From NCBI GenBank assembly GCA_029465975.1, contig CM055758.1, positions 11,237,330-11,301,329 of the forward strand: DNA of 64,000 nt. The letters run 5' to 3'. Both the position numbers and the translations under genes were made by a program. Of this stretch, positions 1-14,300 are shown piece after piece; within the stretch, counting starts at the first letter, position 1; the number at the start of each line of letters is the position of its first letter. The notes below the pieces were generated by a model. It worked only from the letters and a program-made list of their open reading frames with translations, did not search any database and was not told the DNA's origin. This DNA is from Dallia pectoralis (Eukaryota; Chordata; Actinopteri; Esociformes; Umbridae).

Positions 1-935
1 TACATTATAGCATGACTACATAGAAACATACCGTGTCATGAGAAAGTCACAATTCACGTTTGTATGATAAGTATCGTCCTAATGTGTATCTTCATGGAGC
101 TAGTGAGAAGGTCTGATCGCCGATGGAGAATCACCTCGTCTTGTTTGGCCCTGGGTGAGGCAGCCGATTGGCCGACTTTTATCTCACCGTCCGTAAACAG
201 GAAACGCTGAACGATCTCGCTCGTGGAGGAGGGCAGCCGAGACAGCCGTAGTCATGGCGACCTGTGATAACCACGGACGCGAGGCGAACCGGGGCCGATC
301 TGAGCCGCTCGAATGTCAACGCGCATTCGTTGTCTCTGCCCGCTGCTCTTCTGAAAGATACTGGGGAAGTGGTTCACTCCTCCTCCCTCCGTGTAGACGC
401 GCTGAGACCCGGGACTGGCGTGGGCGGGGTGGACTAACGCATCGCATGCCAGGATACACAAATCACCGGAGCATGACTGTTGCATGCTATTGCATTAGAC
501 CCAGAGCCGCCACTAGCTACCCCAGAACTCTATGGAACCCTATGGAACCCTATGGAACCCCATGGAACGGTGTATCAGTTGCCTCTATGTTGTTAGCTTG
601 TTAGCTAGCGGCGTCTATTTGACGCAAACGCACTTGGTTGATTCATGAGGTACGAGGCGTGTTCTCCGGTCAAACCGGTCGGCCCACAGTGCTCCAGTGA
701 GTGTGAACGGTCAAGGTTCCGGCAGCGTTTGTGAGGGGTTCTGTTGGGCCTCACACACCTCCACTGCCTGTAGGCTCTGGGTTCAAACAACCTCCAGCCT
801 CATGCATATTTATTTTCAGAGGCCCGTCTGATGAGCGAAGAGAGAGAAGGAGGAAGGAAACGAGGGAGGAAAGGACCGATAGATACCGTTAGGCGAGTGT
901 GGAGTCGGAGGCAGGCTCAACCAGCCTGGGTGCCG
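1..935. other. Intronic sequence, no exon seen
   Basis: It holds no recognisable channel exon. A small 11-bp repeat (TATGGAACCC type, about four copies) lies at 529-566. Open frames here have no recognisable protein character. Confidence 0.5.
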
Positions 936-940
936 TAACC

Positions 941-1508
941 ACACATCCTGAATTAACAAGGTCCTACCAAACACACAGAAAAGCCCCACACATCCTGAAT
1001 TAACCAGGTCCTACCAAACACACAGAAAAGCCCGACACATCCTGAATTAACCAGGTCCTACCAAACACACAGAAAAGTCCGACACATCCTGAATTAACAA
1101 GGTCCTACCAAACACACAGAAAAGCCACACACATCCTGAATAAACACGGTCCTACCAAACACATAGAAAAGCCCCACACATCCTGAATAAACCAGGTTCA
1201 CCAAACACATAGAAAAGCCCCACACATCCTGAATAAACCAGGTCCTACCAAACACATAGAAAAGCCCCACACATCCTGAATAAACCAGGTCCTACCAAAC
1301 ACATAGAAAAGCCCCACACATCCTGAATAAACCAGGTCCTACCAAACACATAGAAAAGCCCCACACATCCTGAATAAACCAGGTCCTACCAAACACATAG
1401 AAAAGCCCCACACATCCTGAATAAACCAGGTCCTACCAAACACATAGAAAAGCCCCACACATCCTGAATAAACCAGGTCCACCAAACACATAGAAAAGCC
1501 CCACATCA
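941..1508. repeat. 47-bp minisatellite, about 12 copies
   Basis: The unit contains CACATCCTGAATAAACCAGG followed by TCCTACCAAACACATAGAAAAG. The first copies have CACACAGAA and TTAACC while later ones have CACATAGAA and TAAACC, so the array has a left and a right subfamily. Confidence 0.95.
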
Positions 1509-2029
1509 GCATATACATCACAGCCGGCAGACATACGTGGCACGATGCTACGTGACTCGTAGATTACCGCCGCTGCGAGGATCGTACCCAGATATTGTTG
1601 CTAAGGGCGACCCTCCCTTTGTAAGCTGTTACTGTCACTAAGTACCAACGGCCCGGTACCACGGCGGTTCCAGCGAAGAAGCCTGTCGTTTCTTTGTGTC
1701 CTTGTCTACTATTCTGTGGGTACGGTGTAATATGTGTTGTAATATGTGTTATATTACAGACATGCTAGTAGATATATAGCGTATTGTAGAGCCGTTTACT
1801 GCAATACGACCGTTCCCTCTATAGAAACACTTTGTGACTGCTTCTGAAATGGGATCCCCCGTCCCCGACCCTAGGGGTGTTTCTATAGACTAACACACGC
1901 ATGTGATTCACTAACTGCTCGGTAGATCTAACTAGATCCTGTTACGACCCAGGAAGAGGTATGTCATGTAGACGTACTGCATTGTGTGTCTTAAATAGGG
2001 GGATGGAAATAAAAGAGAGACTGTTTGGT

Positions 2030-2215
2030 ATTGTGTGTGTGTGTGTGTGACAGAAGATAGGGGGAGGAGTTTTAATGTCAATAGTGTGTGTGTGTGTGTG
2101 TGTGTGTGACAGAAGATAGGGGGAGGAGTTTTAATGTCAATAGTGTGTGTGTGTGTGTGTGTAGTGTGTGTTTGTGTGGGACAGAAGGTAGGGGGAGGAG
2201 CTATAATTTCAATTG
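2030..2215. repeat. TG microsatellite interleaved with a GACAGAAG/GGGGGAGGAG unit, three copies
   Basis: TG runs alternate with GACAGAAGATAGGGGGAGGAG-type blocks. The array ends about 33 bp before the domain III S4 exon. Confidence 0.9.
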
Positions 2216-2247
2216 TGTCCTCTGCTCACCAACTGTGTTCTGTTCAG

Positions 2248-2344
2248 AGGAACCAAAGGGAAGGACATCAACACCATCAAGTCTCTCAGGGTGCTTCGGG
2301 TTCTCCGGCCTCTGAAGACCATCAAGCGGTTGCCCAAACTCAAG
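2248..2344 (+). CDS. cacna1b: cacna1b exon: domain III S4 voltage sensor
   Basis: The exon encodes GTKGKDINTIKSLRVLRVLR followed by PLKTIKRLPKLK, the basic S4 helix of domain III with positive residues about every third position. The donor is AAG|GTAACA after 2344. The acceptor is either TTCAG before 2248 or the AG two bases later, so the 5' edge is uncertain by 2 nt. No exon for III S1-S3 is seen upstream in the window. Confidence 0.9.
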
Positions 2345-5300
2345 GTAACAACATGTGTCACCTGTCAACTCCACTCTGATTCAGCTGAGCAGTCACACAC
2401 ACAGATGAGAACACAGTTGTACACAGTGTGTTCACTACACACGCACACACACACACAAACGCGCGCACGCACACAAACGCACACACACACGCACACACAA
2501 ACGCACACACAGATTAACCCACAATTGTACACGCTGTGTTCACTACACATGCTTACACACGCACACACACACATACACGCCCACACACACACATCCAGTT
2601 AGTGGCATAGTGATGGATGTCTGTCTCCGGTTATTACCAAACTGTCTTCGATTATTACCAAACTGTCTCCGATTATTACCAAACTGTCTCCGATTATTAC
2701 CAAACTGTCTCCGGTTATTACCAAACTGTCTCCGGTTATTACCAAACTGTCTACGATTATTACCAAACTGTCTACGATTATTATCAAACTGTCTCCGATT
2801 ATTATCAAACTGTCTCCGATTATTATCAAACTGTCTCCGATTATTATCAAACTGTCTCCGATTATTATCAAACTGTCTCCGATTATCATCAAACTGTCTC
2901 CGATTATCAAACTTCTCCGATTATTATCAAACTGTCTCCGATTATTATCAAACTGTCTCCGATTATCAAACTGTCTCCGATTATTATCAAACTGTCTCCA
3001 ATTATTATCAAACTGTCTCCGATTATTATCAAACTGTCTCCGATTATCAAACTGTCTCCGATTATTATCAAACTGTCTCCGATTATCAAACTCCGATTAT
3101 CAAACTCCGATTATTATCAAACTGTCTCCGATTATTATCAAACTGTCTCCGATTATCAAACTGTCTCCGATTATTATCAAACTGTCTCCGATTATTATCA
3201 AACTGTCTCCGATTATTATCAAACTGTCTCCGATTATCAAACTGTCTCCGATTATTATCAAACTGTCTCCGATTATTATCAAACTGTCTCCGATTATTAT
3301 CAAACTGTCTCCGATTATCAAACTGTCTCCGATTATTATCAAACTGTCTCCGATTATCAAACTGTCTCCGATTATCAAACTGTCTCCGATTATTATCAAA
3401 CTGTCTCCGATTATTATCAAACTGTCTCCGATTATCAAACTGTCTCCGATTATTATCAAACTGTCTCCGATTATTATCAAACTGTCTCCGATTATTATCA
3501 AACTGTCTCCGATTATTATCAAACTGTCTCCGATTATCAAGCTGTCTCCGATTATTATCAAACTGTCTCCGATTATTATCAAACTGTCTCCGATTATTAT
3601 CAAACTGTCTCCGATTATTATCAAACTGTCTCCGATTATTATCAAACTTCTCCGATTATTATCAAACTGTCTCCGATTATTATCAAACTGTCTCCGATTA
3701 TTATCAAACTGTCTCTGATTATCAAACTGTCTCCGATTATTATCAAACTGTCTCCGATTATTATCAAACTGTCTCCGATTATTATCAAACTGTCTCCGAT
3801 TATTATCAAACTGTCTCCGATTATTATCAAACTGTCTCTGATTATCAAACTGTCTCCGATTATTATCAAAGTGACAAATAAAAAAAATCTAATTGTTTTC
3901 ACTGTCATCAGCAGCCTAGTCTCGGCCACAGTCTTGTTTTACCAAGGCTACTCGTAATTAATTAATGCGAAAAGGTCATTTGTTTGACAAAGGTAATGGA
4001 TGGGTCCATAGATAGCCCCAAGTCCTATTAAACTATTTGATAGGATGATTGAGTGAATCAGGGCTGGCAGTGAGGTACAGCCACTTCTCACTTGCTTCGG
4101 TCCAGGGTGTTAAAGGCTAATTGCTGATTGTAAAGCCTCTGTGTTGAAGCCTCAATTCTGAAGGCTCGGTTCTGAAGGCTCGGTTCTGAAGGCTCGGTTC
4201 TGATGGCTCGGTGCAACAGGCTCAGTGCCACAGGCTCGGTTCTGAAGGCTCGGTTCCGAAAGCTCGGTCCCGAAGGCTCGGTCCCGAAGGCTCGGTCCCG
4301 AAGGCTCGGTTCTGAAGGCTCGGTCCTGAAGGCTCGGTTCTGAAGGCTTGGTCCTGAAGGCTCGGTTCTGAAGGCTTGGTCCTGAAGGCTTTGTTCTGAA
4401 GGCTTGGTCCTGAAGGCTTGGTTCTAAAGGCTCGGTGCCGAAGCATCTAGATGTTACATAACACACTAGACACTATACACTCTTATCCAGTAAGATAGTG
4501 GGTGACGTGAGTGACAGGGTGTCTGTAATGGACCTCGCTCCAGAGAGCAGCTCTGTCAGTAACAGTCTCATCCACCCATGCGTTCATATATGTGATATAT
4601 TCATTGGTCACATGCTATGAACGGTTCACAAAATCCTTTGCACACACAAAGCGCTAAACATAGAATGATCCAAGGAGATTCTAGTAAGAACTGTGTGTTT
4701 GTGCTCCCGTGTTAATATGTGTGTGTGTGTGTGTGTTGTGCTTCTCTCCTTTCAGGCTGTGTTTGACTGTGTCGTTAACTCTCTGAAGAACGTCCTCAAC
4801 ATCCTCATCGTCTACATGCTCTTCATGTTCATCTTCGCTGTCATCGCGGTACAACTGTTCAAGGGCAAGTTCTTCTACTGCACGGATGAGTCCAAAGATC
4901 TGGAGAAGGACTGCAGGTAGACAGTCTCTATTAATACCGACTGCCATTCAATGGGAAACACATCTTTACGTTCACTGTAGCTCACGCCGGTTGACCTTCA
5001 ACGTGACGAAATGCTACTGTGCTCTTTTCTCTTTCCTCAGAGGGAAGTTTCTGGAATACGAGCGTGAGGACGTGGCAGCCCAAGATCGCGAGTGGAAGAA
5101 GTACGAGTTCCATTATGACAACGTCCTGTGGGCGTTCCTCACGCTCTTCACTGTCTCTACTGGAGAGGGTTGGCCAATGTGAGTAACCCATACCTCACGC
5201 AAGCCAATCAGCTGCAGAGCAAAGGCTCACACCACCCGGGGACATAACGACAGAGCAGTGGGCCAATCAGCAAGGCGAATCACAGGCCAGCCAATCACGT

Positions 5301-8300
5301 ACACCTGGCCTGCCCAGATACCAACTGGGTAGCCAGTCAGCCTCGTTGGTAATCTGAGGCAAGCGGCTGGGTTCCATTGACCCCTACTGATTAACTACAG
5401 TGTCCTTTGCAAGACAAGCAGCCCAGTCGACATCCATTCCTAGGGCCAAGTGCTAATTGGTGTGGGGGAAATGCTCTCTTGGTGAAGCTAAGTGGGGAGA
5501 AAGCCTTTGGGAGAGGCGTGTGTCTGTGTGTGTGTGTGTGTCTGTCCTCGCCGCGGAAAACCAAGCGTTTAGCGAACCTGAACACTGACCAAAATGTTGG
5601 TAGATCGAATCCCGGAGCAATCAAGATGAACAATCGTCCGTCCTTGAGAGGGACCGTCAAAGCTAATTGCTGTGGATGAGAGCGTCTGCTGAATGACTAA
5701 ATGTCTATGTATGTACGTGTGTGCTGAGCTAATATCTAGGAGAAGGCAGTGCTGGTGAGACATTACCTCTGATATATTGCATGTACATCATGAGGAGAGT
5801 TGATGGTCAGTTGTCTTCTCAGCATTCATCATCTCTCACTTTCTCTGTCTCTTTTTTTCTCTGTATGAACGTCACTCTGGGTTTCATTCTCAAATTTTGC
5901 CCCCTGCCCCAACATGGCAAGGTCTAACAGAAAAAGGTCTAGCCATCAGTATAAAAATGAATATACTCAGATATGTATAAAAAGAGATATGACAGATAGC
6001 CATCAGAGATATGAATATACTCAGATGTATATACTCAGATATGAATATACTCAGATATGTATATACTCAGATATGAATATACTCAGATATGAATATACTC
6101 AGATATGTATATACTCAGATATGAATATACTCAGATATGTATATACTCAGATATGAATATACTCAGATATGTATATACTCAGATATGTATATACTCAGAT
6201 ATGTATATTCTCAGATATGTATATTCTCAGATATGTATATACTCAGATATGTATATTCTCAGATATGTATATTCTCAGATATGTATATACTCAGATATGT
6301 ATATACTCAGATATGAATATATATATATATATATTAATAATAATAATAATAATAAATAATAATACGTTTTATTTATATAGCACCTTTCCAGGGCTCAAGG
6401 ACGCTTTACAATTCAGGACATAAAACAGTAAGCAATAATAACAAACATTACCACCAAAAAGTACACAGAAGGACAACAACAGTTAAATACAAACTTACAA
6501 ATAACACTTAGAGAATAAGTGGGTTTTGAGTAAGGATTTGAATTCAGATAGAGTACAGACATGGCGGAGTGATTGAGGATGAGAGTTCCACAGTGTTGGT
6601 GCAACAACACTGAACGATCTAGCCCCCATGGAAGCTAGCCGGTGCTTAGGGACTACAAGAAGGCTAGAGTCAGAGGATCTTAGTGAGCGTGTCGGTTTGT
6701 AGGGATGGATCAGGTTGCTAAGATAGGGGGGAGCTAAACTGTGTAGAGATTTAAAAGTGAGCAGGAGGATTTTAAATTGAATACGATAGGCCACTGGCAG
6801 CCAGTGAAGATCAGACAGAAATTCCACTGTTTACAATATTATTCCCTGCTGTAAATAGTTATGGGAGATTGCACATGTTTTGTTCCAATTAATGTATGGT
6901 ATTTATTTCACAACATGGTTGTAGAACATCATATCCTATTGTTCTTTTCTTGCTACGGATGATCAATGTATATGATGTATGTATATGCTAATTAGGATAG
7001 GAGTAACGTCTCCTGGGGTACACTTATCTAATAATTTCATGTTTACATTTGCAGTTTACAGTTTCCTCTAAGTATAGATATACTGCTGGAATTTGCATTC
7101 TGTTGCTGTTCAATTTAAGCCAAGAGTTAATTCCACTCCTCAATGGGCTAAATTCCCATTAATCAAATGTGAGATCCCTTCACTCACTCTGTTGACAACC
7201 AAACTTGGACGAGAGAAATTGGACACCTTGTCCTGCATAGCTTACTGTTCTGGGTTTGAATACATACTGGATGCAACTAAAAATGTTTAAAAACCTAAAT
7301 ATAACTGATGTATCAGTGTCGTCAATCTCACTGATGTTTAATCACAGCAGACTCCTGTGGTTCCTGTTGTATTTCAAGAACCTCGTCCTTAATAGAACAC
7401 AGCCATGTGGAGTTGTTGCCGTGACTACATATAAGTGTGTTTCGTCCAGGGTACTGAAGCACTCCGTGGACGCGACTTATGAAGACCAGGGCCCCAGCCC
7501 AGGCTTCCGTATGGAGACCTCCATCTTCTACGTGGTCTACTTTGTGGTCTTCCCGTTTTTCTTCGTCAACATCTTCGTTGCTTTGATCATCATCACGTTC
7601 CAGGAGCAGGGAGATAAGGCCATGTCGGAGTGTAGCCTGGAGAAGAACGAGGTATGTTCCGGACACACACGGTCATGATGTGTTTTGAGATGTCCGACCA
7701 TTTCCCTGTTCCCGATGGAAATTCTCAAAATTAGCATATTTTTTTGACTTTTTAATTTACGTGTGTGTAATTATGCAGTTGGTCCACTTGATGAGCAAAG
7801 TGCAACTTAGAAAATCAATCACATTTATAATGCCACCGGTGAAGCCTAAAGCTTAAACGTTTCCAAGACCAAAGATATTTTGATATGTGCATAGTTAATA
7901 TCTCTAGGTTGCTTGAAGACATTTCGACATTTTGCTGCTATTCATATCTTTCACACTGCCACCATATTTGCATCAAAGCCTAATGGATTTCAATGTCAAC
8001 TGGCTAGAAGGAGGAAAACTCTGCCATGCAACCACAACCCAGGTTAGATTAGAAATGCCTTTGAAATTCTAAAATATGCAAAAAAATCCAGGATTGCTTG
8101 AGTGCAGACTTTTCATTATATAGATATATTTGCAATAAAATTCAGATTCAAGGTCCAATGATGCAGACTTCTTGTTAGCCATTACTTTTAATACATCTCG
8201 TCTAAAAACAGCACCCAAGCAGGTGGATTCAACAGCCATTCTCCTATTACCACTAGATAACACACGGTCAAAAGCTGTGGTTCCCAACTCCCATCGACGA

Positions 8301-11300
8301 GTACAGCTCATTCTGCTTGTCAGTTCATTATCAGGGACGTCTATGAGTTAAATTGAGTTGTCCAGGGCAGTTTGCCTCTCAGGAGAACCGGAGATGGGAA
8401 CCTCTGGTGAGACCTACAATTTCCCCAATCCTTTAGAAAGTTCGATCGACAATTTAGATTAACGTCTGCAAATTGCCTTTTGTGTTGCCAACATGTCTTT
8501 AGTATACAAGTTGTCTCCAGTGACGTATCTCTGGATTGTATGTACTTCTGATATGTGTCTCCCTTCCCTCCCAACCCTCCCTCTATCTTGATGACCACAG
8601 AGGGCGTGTATCGACTTTGCCATCAACGCCAAGCCGCTGACGCGCTACATGCCGGCAGACAAGAAGTCGTTCCAGTATAGGATGTGGGAGTTCGTGGTGT
8701 CGCCTCCCTTTGAGTACTCCATCATGACCATGATCGCGCTCAACACCGTGGTCCTGATGATGAAGGTCCGTGGCGTGTGTCCTGTGTCCGTTATAAAAAA
8801 CAGACCCAGGCTGTATCTCATCTAGAGGCATGCCGGGGTCTCTGAACACCCGGTTGACACGCCACCCTATTATCTGTATGCGATATATGGGATACATTGA
8901 AGTGTTTTCCTGGGATCTGTCTGTAGACCATCGGCTTTGACCGTGACCATTTCCTCGTGTTCAGTGGGGGTGAATGTTTACCATTTCCAACCGTCTGACT
9001 GACCTTTTGCCCTCAGTTTCACGGCGCTCCAGAGCTGTATGAGGCCATGCTGAAATACCTGAACATCGTTTTCACAGCTCTCTTCACCCTGGAGTGTGTT
9101 CTTAAGATCATCGCATTTGGGCCATTGGTGAGACTCAATACGTAACTGCACATGATCACCACATGATGGCTATATCGCTATCACTGCTTCTGTCTGTATC
9201 CAGATTGGTGGAAATATAGAGTTGTAAATATAGTGTCCATACTGCCTTTGGAATCACTCCAGTTGTGCTTTTGAATAAATTATTTTGATATGCTTTGAGA
9301 AAGGATGGAGAAACAGACAGAGATGGAGAAACAGACAGAGATGGAGAAACAGACAGAGATGGAGAAACAGACAGAGATGGAGAAACAGACAGAGATGGTG
9401 AAACAGATAGAGATGGAGAAACAGACAGAGATGGAGAAACAGACAGAGATGGAGAAACAGACAGAGATGGAGAAACAGACAGAGATGGTGAAACAGACAG
9501 AGATGGTGAAACAGACAGAGATGGAGAAACAGACAGAGATGGGGAAACAGACAGAGATGGGGAAACAGACAGAGATGGTGAAACAGACAGAGATGGAGAA
9601 ACAGACAGAGATGGGGAAACAGACAGAGATGGGGAAACAGACAGAGATGGGGAAACAGACAGAGATGGGGAAACAGACAGAGATGGGGAAACAGACAGAG
9701 ATGGGGAAACAGACAGAGATGGGGAAACAGACAGAGATGGGGAAACAGACAGAGATGGGGAAACAGACAGAGATGGGGAAACAGACAGAGATGGAGAAAC
9801 AGACAGAGATGGTGAAACAGACAGAGATGGTGAAACAGACAGAGATGGAGAAACAGACAGAGATGGGGAAACAGACAGAGATGGGGAAACAGACAGAGAT
9901 GGGGAAACAGACAGAGATGGGGAAACAGACAGAGATGGGGAAACAGACAGAGATGGGGAAACATACAGAGATGGAGAAACAGACAGAGATGGAGAAACAG
10001 ACAGAGATGGAGAAACAGACAGAGATGGAGAAATGTGTGGGTGACTGACCCTACTGTAGATGTATGATAAACGCTGGTTAAGCAAATATAGAGGTGTTGG
10101 GGATTGGTGTATCTCCCAGGCTGTACCAGGCTGTCTGGTATCTCCCAGGCTGTACCAGGCTGTCTGGTATCTCCCAGGCTGTACCAGGCTGTCTGGTATC
10201 TCCCGGGCTGTACCAGGCTGTCTGGTATCTTCCCGGCTGCACTAAGCTGTCTGGTATCTCCCAGCCTGCACTAAGCTGTCTGGTATCTCCCAGGCTAAAC
10301 TAAGCTGTCTGGTATCTCCCAGGCTGCACTAAGCTGTCTGGTATCTCCCAGGCTGCACTAAGCTGTCTGGTATCTCCCAGGCTGCACTAAGCTGTCTGGT
10401 ATCTCCCAGGCTGCACTAAGCTGTCTGGTATCTCCCAGGCTGCACTAAGCTGTCTGGTATCTCCCAGGCTGCACTAAGCTGTCTGGTATCTCCCAGGCTG
10501 TACCAGGCTGTCTGGTATCTCCCAGGCTGTGCCAGGCTGTCTGGTATCTCCCAGGCTGCACTAAGCTGTCTGGTATCTCCCATGCTGTACCAGGCTGTCT
10601 GGTATCTCCCAGGCTGTGCCAGGCTGTCTGGTATCTCCCAGGCTGCACTAAGCTGTCTGGTATCTCCCAGGCTGCACTAAGCTGTCTGGTATCTCCCAGG
10701 CTGCACTAAGCTGTCTGGTATCTCCCAGGCTGTACCAGGCTGTCTGGTATCTCCCAGGCTGTGCCAGGCTGTCTGGTATCTCCCAGGCTGCACTAAGCTG
10801 TCTGGTATCTCCCAGGCTGCACTAAGCTGTCTGGTATCTCCCAGGCTGCACTAAGCTGTCTGGTATCTCCCAGGCTGCACTAAGCTGTCTGGTATCTCCC
10901 AGGCTGCACTAAGCTGTCTGGTATCTCCCAGGCTACACTAAGCTGTCTGGTATCTCCCAGGCTGCACTAAGCTGTCTGGTATCTCCCAGGCTGTACCAGG
11001 CTGTCTGGTATCTCCCAGGCTGTGCCAGGCTGTCTGGTATCTCCCAGGCTGCACTAAGCTGTCTGGTATCTCCCAGGCTGCACTAAGCTGTCTGGTATCT
11101 CCCAGGCTGCACTAAGCTGTCTGGTATCTCCCAGGCTGTACCAGGCTGTCTGGTATCTCCCAGGCTGTGCCAGGCTGTCTGGTATCTCCCAGGCTGCACT
11201 AAGCTGTCTGGTATCTCCCAGGCTGCACTAAGCTGTCTGGTATCTCCCAGGCTGCACTAAGCTGTCTGGTATCTCCCAGGCTGTACCAGGCTGTCTGGTA

Positions 11301-14300
11301 TCTCCCAGGCTGTGCCAGGCTGTCTGGTATCTCCCAGGCTGCACTAAGCTGTCTGGTATCTCCCAGGCTGCACTAAGCTGTCTGGTATCTCCCAGGCTGC
11401 ACTAAGCTGTCTGGTATCTCCCAGGCTGCACTAAGCTGTCTGGTATCTCCCAGGCTGCACTAAGCTGTCTGGTATCTCCCAGGCTGCACTAAGCTGTCTG
11501 GTATCTCCCAGGCTGCACTAAGCTGTCTGGTATCTCCCAGGCTGTGCCAGGCTGTCTGGTATCTCCCAGGCTGCGCCAGGCTGTCTGGTATCTCCCAGGC
11601 TGCACTAAGCTGTCTGATATCTCCCAGGCTGTCTGGTATCTCGCTGAGGCATTTCATCCCTAGTTACCAGGCTCATTAATCAACTGGCTCTTTTTTACAT
11701 ACCATCTACCTCCACCTTCTACCTCCATCTGTTTACGCGTTGTTTTTAAACTCTCATTGGGAATGGAGGACTGTTCAGAATGTCTGAGAGTATGTGCGTG
11801 TTAGCAGTGTATGATGTCTGTGTCTCTGGGAGCGATACCCTGTAGGCTCTGGAAGAACGGCATTGAAATGATGTTCAAACCTTCTCATTAAAAGATGACA
11901 CATTTGAGGAGCTTAGATGGCCTGGCCCATAGGCCGTGGCCTGAGAGAACAGCATTTAAAGAGAAAAGCTTTGGTACTAATTATAGTAAAACCTTTTATC
12001 TTCTCTCTTTCTTCTCACTTTACTCTCTTCGTCCCCCCTCTCTCCCTCACATCTCTCTGTTTCTCTCCTTCTCCACACTCTATCCTTCTTTCGCTCCAAT
12101 CACAATTTTTCTCTATGTTTCTGTTCCTCACTCGCTCCCTCTGTTTGCAGAATTACCTGAAGGCAGCCTGGAATGTGTTTGACTTTGTGACTGTTCTGGG
12201 GAGCATCACAGACATATTGGTCACCGAGATTAAGGTAAGGGCTGCCTCTATGACATCACAGATATATTGGTCACAGAGATGAAGGTAAGTGCTGCTTCTA
12301 TGACATCACAATATATTGGTCACAGAGATTAAGGTAAGGGCTGCCTCTATGACATCACAGATATATTGGTCACAGAGATGAAGGTAAGTGCTGCCTCTAT
12401 GACATCACAGACATATTGGTCACAGAGATTAAGGTAAGGGCTGCCTCTATGACATCACACATTGTCCTACCTATTGATAACGCTTACGTGTGTCCGTGGA
12501 ATTTGGAGAAAAATAACAGGATCAAGGAATCGCAGACTGACGCACGGAATCACTGAAGTGGAAACACTCCATCTTACCTTATATCTCTTCGTGGGGTTTC
12601 ATGTCTTTGTAGTACCCCGTAAAATATGTGTTGCAGGGAAAAATGGACAGACTTAATCAAATGATTCAAAAGCATGAAAAATAATTGAACTTAGAAAGGC
12701 TTTAGAAGGCTTTAGGCTTTTTAGAAGCTGTTTGCGATTACGTTCATTATAACAGACCTCTGTCTTTCCTTTCCTGATTAAAGTGTCCTTTTCCTACCTG
12801 GCAGAATGATGCCATGTTTTTTTTTTATCAATCCAGCGGGTATTTGTTGGGCAAACACCATGGAATATGTGTGTCTACAAACATGTTGCTAAAAAACACA
12901 ACCTTTTGCTGGGCGCTCACGTTAATTAAAGGGTAATTACACCCACCCACACATCTGCGGAAAGTGCTTTCCTTATAGTTGTGGTTAATTCATTGTTCTA
13001 AACATGAAACATAAATAGTCTTTCTCCTCTTGCTCGTAACAGTTTTATCTCGAGAACAAACACCTGAAAACAGTAACCTTGAACAATATAAAGGAACACT
13101 TTTGTTGTTCACAATCGTAATCAAGCCTAAAACATCTGTTTCTTCTCTCACTCACTCTCCGATTTTCACTCTTTTTTGCTGGGGTTTATATCTTCTGCTA
13201 TGTCTTCGCTGGCACCCGTGACAACCTGTGTCCTCTCTCTGGCATCACGGTCCTCTCTAGACGGTAAGTGGCTATTCCTGCTTGTGAATATTCTTTTGGC
13301 GCCCGGTGTTATTCTTTTATTCCTGGCCGTGAACTTCTAAATGTGACCAATCTGCTTCATTGAGCCCCTGTGCTCTCCCGTACTTTAGATAGATTTGAAT
13401 GGCCAGTGTGTTTCCTCCTGCAGGACAAACTGATAAACTTGAGTTTCCTGAGGCTGTTCAGGGCGGCCAGACTCATCAAGCTGTTGAGACAGGGCTACAC
13501 CATCCGAATCCTGCTCTGGACCTTCGTCCAGTCCTTCAAGGTAAGTCCACTACTCATCTGGGCAGTGTGAGAGAGATTACCCTGGGGCATATATAACCCT
13601 AGATCGAAATGGAAGCAGTGGTCAGGAGAAAACGTATCCAATTAGAACCAAGTATATTTTTTGTTCATACGTGGCCATGGAGTCTTAATGAATAGTTCGT
13701 ACTTTATGAATGACTTCGAGAAAAAGCCATACCAAGAACGGTTTATTTACAGGAGAGTAGCTGTGGGCTGATGAGAGCATTTAATGGCACATTTGAATGG
13801 GTAGTTGTTGCCAGGCGTCTTTAATTACATTGATTGTGTACTCCTCCCTGTCCGGGATACAAATATGTGATTAAAGGAATCCAGCATGTGCGGGTGAAAG
13901 TGAACAACTGGCTAATTAAGCGCCGCCGGTCTGTGTTTGTGTTTCTCATTATCAGGCTCTGCCGTATGTCTGCCTCCTCATCGCCATGCTCTTCTTCATA
14001 TACGCCATCATCGGCATGCAGGTGAGTCATCGTGGTACAGATGCACACACACGCACACACGCACGCACGCACACACACACACACACACACCACTCTGTCT
14101 ACATAGCCTCTACATCATAGGAGAGACCTGGCTCTATAACCAATGGAGCCAACCTTTAGAGTTGATTGCTCATTCAAAAGGCCACCAAGCAGCTAAATAG
14201 TTTACACTGGATTAGTGCGGCATAAATCAATGCTGCTTGTGCTCAGTTGAGAGGAAGGGTTCCAAACGAGGGGTATCGTTTGGGACGCAGGCTATCGGGT

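Noticed and set aside
254..604. 116-codon + strand open frame near the window start
   Set aside because: No protein character or splice support; it probably lies in an intron of cacna1b.
2610..3957. Open frames of 423 and 446 codons (LRLLSNC and DYYQTVS repeats)
   Set aside because: They are translations of the 21-bp minisatellite, open in several frames on both strands, with no promoter, conservation or non-repeat domain.
9156..10085. Open frames of 236-309 codons on both strands over the 18-bp array
   Set aside because: A unit length divisible by 3 keeps all stop-free frames open. They lie in a channel intron and encode only short repeats.
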